Below, in pieces: positions 1 through 6,706 of a stretch of DNA of 20,729 bases. This DNA is from Bradymonadales bacterium. Lineage in GTDB: Bacteria; Myxococcota; Bradymonadia; REDH01. Position 1 is the stretch's first letter; the number at the start of each line of letters is the position of its first letter. The DNA is taken from positions 1 through 20,729 of the forward strand of contig CANKLS010000024.1 of assembly GCA_947483645.1 (NCBI GenBank), written 5' to 3'. The notes beneath the pieces were generated by a model. It ran no database searches, was not told the DNA's origin, and saw nothing but the letters and a program-made list of their open reading frames with translations. A program made the position numbers and the translations under genes.

Positions 1-17
1 CAGATTTGCCTGCCAAG

Positions 18-89
18 TAGGCGCTGGCGGGATTGAACCGCCGACCCCCTCCGTGTCAGGGAGGTGCTCTCCCACTGAGCTAAGCGCCT
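18..89 (-). tRNA. tRNA-Val (anticodon GAC)
   Basis: The minus strand folds into a full 72-base cloverleaf. The acceptor stem is AGGCGCT/AGCGCCT with discriminator A, the D arm is GCTC/GAGC, the anticodon stem CCTCC/GGAGG encloses the loop CTGACAC, and the T arm is GGCGG/CCGCC with loop TTCAATC. The loop places GAC at positions 34-36, which reads the valine codon GUC. The 3' CCA is not encoded (CTT follows the discriminator), so CCA must be added by nucleotidyltransferase. A promoter lies 34-62 bases upstream. Confidence 0.97.
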
Positions 90-122
90 GGAAGATCTCT
101 TGGGGGTACCAAGGGGAGCGGC

Positions 123-151
123 CCTATACGGGATGACCTCCGCACCGTCAA
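123..151 (-). promoter_or_regulatory. Promoter of tRNA-Val
   Basis: On the minus strand, -35 TTGACG (146-151) is followed after exactly 17 bases by -10 TATAGG (123-128), close to the sigma-70 consensus. Start of transcription would fall near 115-117, about 27 bases before the tRNA 5' end. The bases after the -10 are GC-rich (GCCGCTCC), the discriminator type typical of stringently controlled stable-RNA promoters in proteobacteria. That regulation is inferred from the composition, not shown. Confidence 0.75.
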
Positions 152-297
152 GCAGGTTTTGGCTGCCCGCGATCAACGCTGCGGCGCCCCTGCAGAGCCG
201 AGCCGACGCGTCACATCGATTCTCCTTGATTTTGCGCCCCGCTGCGGCTTGGACTACGGCCCTGTTTTCCACCCTCACGGCCACTGGAGCGTTCCTC

Positions 298-1764
298 ATG
301 ACGACCCGCAACCTTCGTACCGTCGCCCTGCTCTCCCTGCTCGCCTCTGTGGCTGCCTGCACGGGCGATTCCGTCGACACCGGGACCGTGACCGACACCG
401 GCGCAGACACCTCCGGCTCCGGACAGACCGACACCGGCGCAGACACCTCCGGCTCCGGGCAGACCGACACCGGCGCAGACACGACCGAGCCCGAAGGGTA
501 TGACATCCCCCGCATCTACTTCGAGTGCCAGACGACCTCCGAATGCCCGCCCGATACCAACACTGGCGCTGCCCAGCGCTGCATTAACAACGTCTGCCTC
601 ATCTCGGCTGCCGACCCCGCCGCGCTCGCCGAAGATGACCAGTTCCTGCCCCTCACCGACCTGCCCAACGTCGACTGCTACGGCGATGAGGCCACCTTCT
701 TCGCCCCCGGCGCCGGCGACGCGACAGCCAAACTCCGCGGCAACGTGCAGCGGTTCGGCTCGGGCTCCCAGCCCATCAATCTCTGCGTATCTCACTACAA
801 CGAGACGCTGCTTCTCCCCTTCCTCTACTTCTCGGAGTGCCGCGGCCTTGAGGCCGATGACGAAGCGGCCTTCATCGCCTGCTTCCAGCTCGACGCCTGC
901 CGCTGCGACAACGCCTTTGGCGCCACGCCGCCCAGCGAAGCAACCGAGATGGTCGCAGCCGCCGAGGCCGCGTTGACCAACGCTGGTGCTGCCGACACGA
1001 TCATCGACTCGCTCGAAAAGTGCTACGCCTTCATCGGAAACTGCACCCAGATCATCGATGCTGGCATCAAGGCAGCCTGCGAACAGCGCCTCGTCGACAA
1101 CGCGCTGGCGGACGGCCCTTCGACCCTCATTTACTCGCACACTATCTCGGTCGCCGACCCGGCCAACCCGACCAGTGACGAAGAGGCCTACTACGAGACC
1201 GCCGTTGAGCTCCCCACCAACACCCGCATGGCCATCAAGGTCTCGGGCCGTGAGTCGCGCTGGCGGGACACCTGGGAGTATGGCCTCTTCACCCCGGCCG
1301 ACCTCAAGAACGCTGAGGGCTTCATCCGGCTCGGAGCCAACACCGTGAGCGACGGCGCCTGGCGCACGATCCCGCCGGCTGTCGGCCTTGCAGGCGGCAT
1401 CGACGACACCCACGGCGCCATCGCCGGCACCATCCGCGACTGCGGCAACCCAAACCGCGCCAACCCCGGTCCCCAGCGCATCGTCAACGCCACCGTTGGT
1501 ATCTCCTTCGACGGCGACTCCAAGCTCTCCTACTTCAACGGCAACCCCAACGACACCCTCCCGCTTCCGGGCCGTGCCGCCACCAACTCCGATGGCACCT
1601 ATGCCGCCATCGACCTCCCCTCCGGCCCCAACCGAGTCAGCCCAATCATCTGCCGCCCTGGGACCACCTGCTCCTCCGACGCTGACTTCGTCAACGCCGG
1701 AACGCGCAACCTCTTCCAGACCCCGAAGAGCATCGTCATCACCTCCTTCGAGCCCGTTCGCTAA
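298..1764 (+). CDS. Secreted lipoprotein with repeat linker, Cys clusters and carboxypeptidase-regulatory-like C-terminus
   Basis: The ATG at 298 has GGAG eight bases upstream and opens a lipoprotein signal peptide: basic start (MTTR), hydrophobic stretch, lipobox VAAC with Cys21 as the expected lipidated residue. Residues 24-64 are a low-complexity surface linker made of 2.6 copies of TDTGADTSGSGQ. A paired-cysteine motif follows (C77, C83, C95, C100), resembling the short Cys repeats common on myxobacterial surface proteins, then more cysteines (127, 163, 181, 195, 201, 203, 242, 249, 261), probably disulfides outside the cytoplasm. Residues about 370-450 (AIAGTIRDCG, then SDGTYAAIDLPSG) resemble a carboxypeptidase-regulatory beta-sandwich. 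Mature protein is likely anchored in the outer membrane. No enzyme motif was seen, so the function is unknown; a surface adhesion or binding role is only a guess. In-frame codons upstream to 100 do not look like a signal peptide and were not used. Confidence 0.85.
   Translation: MTTRNLRTVALLSLLASVAACTGDSVDTGTVTDTGADTSGSGQTDTGADTSGSGQTDTGADTTEPEGYDIPRIYFECQTTSECPPDTNTGAAQRCINNVCLISAADPAALAEDDQFLPLTDLPNVDCYGDEATFFAPGAGDATAKLRGNVQRFGSGSQPINLCVSHYNETLLLPFLYFSECRGLEADDEAAFIACFQLDACRCDNAFGATPPSEATEMVAAAEAALTNAGAADTIIDSLEKCYAFIGNCTQIIDAGIKAACEQRLVDNALADGPSTLIYSHTISVADPANPTSDEEAYYETAVELPTNTRMAIKVSGRESRWRDTWEYGLFTPADLKNAEGFIRLGANTVSDGAWRTIPPAVGLAGGIDDTHGAIAGTIRDCGNPNRANPGPQRIVNATVGISFDGDSKLSYFNGNPNDTLPLPGRAATNSDGTYAAIDLPSGPNRVSPIICRPGTTCSSDADFVNAGTRNLFQTPKSIVITSFEPVR
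391..482 (+). repeat. 36-bp tandem repeat, 2.6 copies, inside lipoprotein linker
   Basis: Copies start at 391, 427 and 463 (the last is partial, 20 bases). Copies 1 and 2 differ at a single base (A at 423, G at 459). Each unit encodes TDTGADTSGSGQ, so gain or loss of a copy keeps the reading frame and changes only linker length. Confidence 0.9.
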
Positions 1765-1781
1765 CCGCGACAGGCCCTCTC

Positions 1782-1804
1782 GGGGCGCCCACTCGGGCTG
1801 CCCC
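1782..1804 (+). other. GC-rich hairpin between lipoprotein and helicase genes
   Basis: GGGGC (1782-1786) pairs with GCCCC (1800-1804), and an inner CCC/GGG closes the four-base loop ACTC. It lies 18 bases after the lipoprotein stop and 26 bases before the helicase start. There is no following T run, so it is not a standard intrinsic terminator; it could slow transcription or protect the lipoprotein mRNA end. Confidence 0.3.
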
Positions 1805-1830
1805 TCCATCCCAACGGGATACATCTCAGC

Positions 1831-4170
1831 ATGTCAGAAACCACCTTCCGCGACCTCGGCCTCTCCGAGGCTACGCTTCTCGCCATCCAAGAGATCGGAT
1901 TCACCACACCCACCCCGATCCAGATCGGGGCCATCCCTGTCCTCATAGCCGGTAAAGACGCAATCTTGCGCGCTCAGACCGGCACTGGAAAGACGGCTGC
2001 CTTCGGCATCCCTATGATCGAGCAGATCGAGCCCCCCGCCAACGGCGTGCTCGGCCTCGTCCTCGCTCCGACGCGCGAACTCGCGCAGCAGGTCGCTCGG
2101 CAGATCGACCTCCTCGGCTCCCGCCGCGGAATCAAGACTGCGGCCGTCTACGGCGGCTCCTCCTTCGAGGAGCAGCTCGCCCTCGTCGCCGACGCCAACA
2201 TCGTTATCGCCACGCCCGGACGTCTCCTTGATGTCGTCAAGCGCAAGCGGCTCAGCCTCGCAAAAGTGCGATTCTTCGGACTCGACGAGGCCGACGAGAT
2301 GCTCTCCCTCGGCTTCGAGAAGGATGTGCGCGAAATCGCGCGGATGCTGCCAAAGAACCGGCAGACCTTCCTCTGCAGCGCGACCATCGCCGACGATGTG
2401 AAGCGGCTCGCCGCCGACCTGCTCAACAACCCCGAAGAGGTCGACTGCTCCTCCGACGAGGTTGGTGCCCGCAGCGTCAAGCATGTCGCCTTCAGCACCC
2501 CGATGGGGACCAAGCTCGAGGCCTTCTTCCGTGTCCTGGCGACCGAGAGCATCGAAGGCGCCATCGTCTTTGCCAACACCCGCGCCGCAACCTTCCGCAT
2601 CCACGAAGCCCTCCTCGCAGAGGGCTTCAACGCAGGCGTCCTCAACGGCGACCTCTCGCAGGATGAGCGTGAACGGGCCCTCGCGCGCATGCGCGGCGAC
2701 TCCATCCAGTTCCTCGTCGCTACAGATGTTGCTGCGCGCGGTATCGACATCTCCGGACTCCCGGCCGTCATCAACTACGACCTGCCCGAGTCGGCGGAGG
2801 TCTACATCCACCGCACCGGCCGCACAGGTCGCGCCGGTCAATTTGGCGTGGCCTACTCGCTGCTTACGGCTGCCGATGTGACCTGCCACCAGGCGCTTCG
2901 GAAGTTCTTCGGCATCCCCATGGAGATCCGCAGCCTACCCTCCTCGACTACGGTCGCTGAGGCCCGCGCGGACCGCGCCATTGGCCAGCTCGTTCACCAC
3001 ATCGATGGCTCCGAAGAGCTCATCTACGGCGACTTCCTTCCGCTGGCCCGACGCATCCTCACCCGCGAGGATGGCGGCCGGACCATCGCCAAGTTCCTCG
3101 CCTTCGCAGCCCACATCGACACCACGCAGCAGGCTGCAGCGGCTTTCGAAGCGTCTGCCCCCGCTGAGGCCGCAGCGCCGGTTGTTGCCGCACCCGCACC
3201 CGCGGCTGCAGAGGCCCCCGCCCCGCGGCCGCCCCGCGAACAGCGCGAGCCCCGCGAACAGCGCGAGCCCCGCGAACAGCGCGAGCCCCGCGGTGAAAGG
3301 CCGCCCCGCCCCGAGGAGCGTCCGGCTCAACCCGTGCCCACGCCCCAGCCGCCCGTCGCGAAGGCGGATGATGGGCAGGAGGCTGATGACCGTCGACCCG
3401 ACCAGGCACCCGCAGTCGGCTCGACTGGTGGCGACGCCTCGGCGGAGGCAATCTTCCAATGGCTATCCAATGTAAACAAGTCGCGCCGGCGCGGCCGCTG
3501 GCGGATGGATGAGTCCATCGCACAGACCTTCCAGATCGAGATCGAGCGCGCCGTTGAGCTCGCCGAGTCTCACCCCGGCATCGAGAAATCGCACGGTCCC
3601 CGCCGCATGTACCGCGCCCTCGTTCAGGGCGAAGGTTCACCGCGTCCCGCCGAGGCAGCGCAACCTACGCAGCAGCCGGCCAAGCCGGCACAGCCGATCG
3701 CAAAGCCGAACGACCGGGGTCCCCGCCCCGAGCGCAACCAAGAGCCGCGCCCGCCGAAGGCCGTTGCTCCCGCACCTGCCTCGCCGGCCGACCGTGCGCC
3801 CCGTCCCAATGCACACCCCGAGCGCAAGCCCCGGCCTGACCGAGACCGCCGCGATCGCGGTGGCCGTGGCGGACGAGGAAACACGGCCCCGGCGCTCCCC
3901 ATGCCTGAGCCGGAGCCCATCAAGCTGGTTACCCTCCGTGTAAACATGGGGCTCGATCAGTTTGCCTCCGCAGACCTCCTGGCTGCCAAACTCGCGGTCA
4001 TCACGGGGTTCGACGCAGAAGACTTCGACGGCGTCACGCTTGCACCCACCGCCGCCACGCTCCGGGTGCGTGCCGACCTCGCCAAGGATGTCGTCGCGGC
4101 AGTTCAGAACGAAGAGGTAGGCGGTCGGCCGTTCGCCGTCACGCTCGCCCCGCGCGGAGGCAAGAAGTAA
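1831..4170 (+). CDS. deaD: DEAD-box ATP-dependent RNA helicase (DeaD/CsdA-like) with extended C-terminus
   Basis: Unwinds or remodels structured RNA using ATP; family members act in ribosome assembly, mRNA decay and cold adaptation. All core motifs are present: Q motif (F6 to Q31), motif I AQTGTGKT (48-55), Ia APTREL (79-84), Ib ATPGR (127-131), II DEAD (152-155), III SAT (183-185), IV IVFANT (245-250), V ATDVAARGID (297-306), VI HRTGRTGRAG (327-336). A helical region follows to about 430. Residues 440-700 are mostly Pro/Ala/Arg/Glu-rich and disordered, holding PREQRE repeats (469-486), an ordered-looking island (535-600) and an RG-rich patch (RRDRGGRGGRG, 673-683). Residues 698-775 resemble the DbpA/CsdA RRM-like RNA-binding domain (LRVNMGLDQF...GGRPFAV). 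The length exceeds E. coli DeaD (629 aa), owing to the linkers. The Q motif right after the ATG supports this start although no clear Shine-Dalgarno is visible. The next gene begins one base after the stop. The gene symbol is by family resemblance. Confidence 0.95.
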   Translation: MSETTFRDLGLSEATLLAIQEIGFTTPTPIQIGAIPVLIAGKDAILRAQTGTGKTAAFGIPMIEQIEPPANGVLGLVLAPTRELAQQVARQIDLLGSRRGIKTAAVYGGSSFEEQLALVADANIVIATPGRLLDVVKRKRLSLAKVRFFGLDEADEMLSLGFEKDVREIARMLPKNRQTFLCSATIADDVKRLAADLLNNPEEVDCSSDEVGARSVKHVAFSTPMGTKLEAFFRVLATESIEGAIVFANTRAATFRIHEALLAEGFNAGVLNGDLSQDERERALARMRGDSIQFLVATDVAARGIDISGLPAVINYDLPESAEVYIHRTGRTGRAGQFGVAYSLLTAADVTCHQALRKFFGIPMEIRSLPSSTTVAEARADRAIGQLVHHIDGSEELIYGDFLPLARRILTREDGGRTIAKFLAFAAHIDTTQQAAAAFEASAPAEAAAPVVAAPAPAAAEAPAPRPPREQREPREQREPREQREPRGERPPRPEERPAQPVPTPQPPVAKADDGQEADDRRPDQAPAVGSTGGDASAEAIFQWLSNVNKSRRRGRWRMDESIAQTFQIEIERAVELAESHPGIEKSHGPRRMYRALVQGEGSPRPAEAAQPTQQPAKPAQPIAKPNDRGPRPERNQEPRPPKAVAPAPASPADRAPRPNAHPERKPRPDRDRRDRGGRGGRGNTAPALPMPEPEPIKLVTLRVNMGLDQFASADLLAAKLAVITGFDAEDFDGVTLAPTAATLRVRADLAKDVVAAVQNEEVGGRPFAVTLAPRGGKK
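3232..3292 (+). repeat. 18-bp tandem repeat in the helicase linker
   Basis: Three identical 18-base units start at 3232, 3250 and 3268, followed by a seven-base partial unit. They encode PREQRE three times in the disordered region after the helicase core. The exact identity, including third codon positions, points to recent duplication by slippage. Confidence 0.9.
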
Positions 4171-4171
4171 C

Positions 4172-4657
4172 ATGCGTACCCCTGCTCGGCTCCTTCTCGG
4201 CCTCGCCCTCGTTGCCGCCGCAGGCTGCCAGCAGCAGGCTGCTGCCACCAAGGTCGCCACACGCCCACCGGCGAAGGTGAACCTGCCCCCCGTGCCACCG
4301 CCGGAGGCCTTTGACCTCGTGGAGAAGAGCGCCGCCGGCAGCTGGACTGCCGCGGGGCTCCGCAAGCACCGAGCCGAACTCTTCGGACAACCGGTGGTCG
4401 TGGAGGGCCGCGTGGTCGAGGCCTACCGCTGCGGCGCCAAAGAGGGCTGCCTGCCTCCCCACTTCTCCCTCGCGGATCTCAATCGTCCCGACCTCACCCT
4501 CCTCGTGACGGGATTTGAGCGCAAGGGAGAGGCCGACCTCAAAGAGGGAAGCGTGGTGACGGTCACCGGCACGATGCAGAAGGCGGTAGACGGATTCACT
4601 CTCTCTGAAGAGGGTGTCATCGCCGACGCCTCGTTCGCTGCCGCCCCCACCAAGTAG
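4172..4657 (+). CDS. Small lipoprotein with OB-fold-like domain
   Basis: A 161-aa protein. The N-terminus (MRTPAR, a hydrophobic run, then AAGC) is a lipoprotein signal with lipidated Cys19, followed by a Gln/Ala/Pro-rich spacer to about residue 48. Residues about 72-155 alternate beta-like strands (VVVEGRVVEAY, LTLLVTGFE, SVVTVTGTMQ) in the pattern of small bacterial OB-fold or tRNA_anti-like domains, with a CGAKEGC loop whose two cysteines could form a disulfide or bind metal. It starts one base after the helicase TAA, and GGAGG at 4156-4160 inside the helicase end serves as its ribosome binding site, so the two are translated from one mRNA. Function is unknown. The envelope location makes direct work with the cytoplasmic helicase unlikely. 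Confidence 0.8.
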   Translation: MRTPARLLLGLALVAAAGCQQQAAATKVATRPPAKVNLPPVPPPEAFDLVEKSAAGSWTAAGLRKHRAELFGQPVVVEGRVVEAYRCGAKEGCLPPHFSLADLNRPDLTLLVTGFERKGEADLKEGSVVTVTGTMQKAVDGFTLSEEGVIADASFAAAPTK

Positions 4658-4668
4658 CGGCGGATAGA

Positions 4669-5796
4669 CTACCCGTTTCGGCGTCGGGCGTGCAGCCAGA
4701 TGCAGCGGTCGCGGTGGCCGAGGTAGGCTCCACGCTGATGGATAGAGCCTGAAACTTCGACCACCTCGAATCCCGCCAGCGACAGCAGCACGCGGAGTTC
4801 ATGCAGGGCGTACAGCCGGAGCGAATAGGTGAACTCCACAGCCTTGTCTCCGTGCGGGGCGACGCTGCGTTTGACGCGCAAACGGCTCGTCTCAGGGTGA
4901 AAGGAGACGTCGTCTAGGATGACCGCCTTCTTCGTCTCGAGCCACTTGCGCGCAGGCATCTCGCCTAGAACGAAGTCGCGGTTGAGCACCTCCAACACGA
5001 GCCGACCGCCTGGCACAAGACTTGAGGAGAGCCGGCGCAGCAGCTCCACCGTCTCGCCGTCCTCGTGCAGCCCGAGCGTGCTGTCGAGCAGCACGGCCGC
5101 ATCGAACTCCCGCGCGAGATTCAGTGTGCGCAGATCGGCCTGCACAAAGTTCGCCGCAGCTGCGCCAGCTGCACGCTCGCGCGCCAGCTCAAGCATCTCT
5201 TCCGACAGATCTACGCCCGTCGTCTTGTAGCCGCGGCGAGCGAACTCCATGGCGTGGCGACCCGCTCCGCAGCCCGCATCCAGCAGGCGTGCGCCGGGAG
5301 CAAGCCCGCAGATCTGCGTCACAAACTCCGCTTCGCGCGCACTACGGCGCGCGCTCGGCTGCGGCAGATGATCGTGCCAAAAACGCCCGAAGATGCGCTG
5401 CTCCTCTGCGCGGGCAGCAACGGCAGGCCGCCCTCGAAGGGCATCCAGCACCATGTTTGCAAGCGGGTCGCGAGCGGGTGCAGCAACGGTCGGCGCAACA
5501 GCAGCGGCCGGCGCAACAACGGGGGTAGCGCCGTCAGAATCATCCTCTAAGGTTGCCTCCTCGAGCAACTCCTCGTCGGCCTCGAGTTCTTCGGCATCGT
5601 CCTCGACCAGCCCTTCGTCGAGCGTTGCCGCCACCTCCTCCTCGTGCTGCACACGGAGCATCCGGCGTGCCGGGTCGAGAAACAGCGCGTCGAGCCATGC
5701 GAACGGCTCCGCGACGCCCGACAAGCCAAGGCCCGTGAGCTGGCTCAACCCAACGATTGGCTCCATCTGGCTCTGCTGGTTTGACTGCTCCATCAT
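4669..5796 (-). CDS. Class I SAM-dependent methyltransferase with acidic N-terminal extension
   Basis: Transfers a methyl group from S-adenosylmethionine to an unknown acceptor. Counting from a GTG at 5802, motif I LLDAGCGAG lies at 173-181, the ribose-binding acidic residue at D198 (GVDLS) and the adenine-side QAD at 221-223; a Rossmann core spans about 165-275 with a C-terminal beta meander to 370. The first 125 residues are unusual: a helical start, a very acidic block (54-92), an Ala/Pro/Val linker (93-112), then an FGRFWHDHLP segment that normally opens the catalytic fold. Start is uncertain: GTG at 5802, ATG at 5796 and ATG at 5793 are all in frame, and GGAG lies best spaced for 5793. 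It is the last gene of the psd/giant-TPR operon, 33-43 bases after psd. A phospholipid substrate is conceivable from context, but it does not look like a classical PmtA enzyme. Confidence 0.85.
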   Translation of the reverse strand: MMEQSNQQSQMEPIVGLSQLTGLGLSGVAEPFAWLDALFLDPARRMLRVQHEEEVAATLDEGLVEDDAEELEADEELLEEATLEDDSDGATPVVAPAAAVAPTVAAPARDPLANMVLDALRGRPAVAARAEEQRIFGRFWHDHLPQPSARRSAREAEFVTQICGLAPGARLLDAGCGAGRHAMEFARRGYKTTGVDLSEEMLELARERAAGAAAANFVQADLRTLNLAREFDAAVLLDSTLGLHEDGETVELLRRLSSSLVPGGRLVLEVLNRDFVLGEMPARKWLETKKAVILDDVSFHPETSRLRVKRSVAPHGDKAVEFTYSLRLYALHELRVLLSLAGFEVVEVSGSIHQRGAYLGHRDRCIWLHARRRNG

Positions 5797-5835
5797 CTCC
5801 ACGCGCTTCGGTCCATCAACGACACGCAGCCAACG

Positions 5836-6690
5836 TCACAAACGCGCGCGCATCCGAAACAGTGGCTCGCCAAGCCTGACCTTCTCGCCCACAACGGCAC
5901 CGGGCGCAGGCTCCCAAAGCTGTTCCGCATCTTCGAACATCATGACAACCGTGGAGCCGATGTGAAAGGTGCCGAACTCGTCAATCGCAGCGAGCGAAAT
6001 CGGAGCATCGGGCGACTGCCAGATCGCTCCTGCACCCTCGACCGGCGGAAGCGGCGGCGCGAGCGCGATTCCGCCCACCACGGTGGCCGCGACCATCACC
6101 ATCGCCGCGCGTTTACCATCGGCCAGCGTGAACTGCGCAGAGAGTCGCTCGTTCACTTCGAACAGACGGTCGACCTGGCGCACCGAGAGCGCGTTGACTG
6201 GCCAGAGTTCTCCGCCCATGCGGCGAAGTTCGGTGACCCGTCCCGACGCCGGCATGTGAACGCGGTGGTAGTCTGCCGGGCTCAGGTAGATGGTGACGAA
6301 CCAGGCATCGTTGGCCCACGCGATTGGGTTCTCTAAGCCGAGCAGACCTTGCGGCCCGAACTCCATCCCTTTCGCCTGTATGAGTTTGCCGTCGCGCACG
6401 CGGCCGAGCTGATCCAAGCGGCCGTCGCAGGGCATTCCTGCGCCCTGCTCCGACGCTTCCCACGGCCGGAGGCCCTGCTTGAGTCTCCGCGTGAAGAAGC
6501 TGTCAAAGGACTCGTACGAGGCGATGGGAAGCTCAGCCTCCTCGAGATTGGCACCAACAGCCGACGCAAAGGCCCCATAGAGAGTCGCACGCGCAGCCGC
6601 TGGCACCCGCATCGCGGCAAGGCTGCCGAGCAGGCGCGTAAGCTGCCTACGGGGGAGCAGGCGGATTGCTTGAAAAAGGACGCTATCCAT
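5836..6690 (-). CDS. psd: Phosphatidylserine decarboxylase
   Basis: Converts phosphatidylserine to phosphatidylethanolamine at the inner membrane, the last step of PE synthesis. The 284-aa proenzyme has the catalytic residues of the family: Asp89 (CDGRLDQLG), His142 and His145 (ADYHRVHMP) and the self-cleavage site Gly245-Ser246 in FHIGSTVVMMFE. Cleavage there would leave a 245-residue beta chain and a 39-residue alpha chain whose Ser246 becomes the pyruvoyl group. Length and N-terminus (MDSVLFQAIRLLPRRQLTRL) match bacterial proteobacterial-type Psd. The ATG at 6690 has AGGAG (6699-6703) eight bases upstream; longer in-frame starts up to 6807 would run into the preceding gene and add residues unlike Psd. 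It starts 16 bases after the giant TPR gene stops, so the two are almost certainly cotranscribed. No pss gene (phosphatidylserine synthase) is in the window. Confidence 0.95.
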   Translation of the reverse strand: MDSVLFQAIRLLPRRQLTRLLGSLAAMRVPAAARATLYGAFASAVGANLEEAELPIASYESFDSFFTRRLKQGLRPWEASEQGAGMPCDGRLDQLGRVRDGKLIQAKGMEFGPQGLLGLENPIAWANDAWFVTIYLSPADYHRVHMPASGRVTELRRMGGELWPVNALSVRQVDRLFEVNERLSAQFTLADGKRAAMVMVAATVVGGIALAPPLPPVEGAGAIWQSPDAPISLAAIDEFGTFHIGSTVVMMFEDAEQLWEPAPGAVVGEKVRLGEPLFRMRARL

Positions 6691-6698
6691 CCAAGAGA

Positions 6699-6703
6699 CT
6701 CCT
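6699..6703 (-). promoter_or_regulatory. Ribosome binding site that sets the psd start
   Basis: AGGAG on the minus strand sits eight bases before the ATG at 6690 and overlaps nothing but the short gap after the giant gene's TAG (6707-6709). It decides the 6690 start over longer in-frame alternatives. Confidence 0.7.
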
Positions 6704-6706
6704 GCG

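Noticed and set aside
100..297. Longer start for the first lipoprotein (from 100)
   Set aside because: The extra 66 residues would bury the lipoprotein signal peptide; 298 has a proper ribosome binding site.
211..1824. 537-codon minus-strand open frame opposite the first lipoprotein
   Set aside because: Shadow frame: Gly/Val/Ala/Asp-rich with no domain, while the plus strand has a clear signal peptide and cysteine pattern.
1834..2889. 351-codon minus-strand open frame opposite the helicase core
   Set aside because: Lies exactly opposite the conserved DEAD-box motifs and has no recognisable fold.
4669..5796. Methyltransferase as a phosphatidylethanolamine N-methyltransferase (PmtA)
   Set aside because: Tempting next to psd, but the motifs are those of generic small-molecule class I methyltransferases; no PmtA-specific features could be named.
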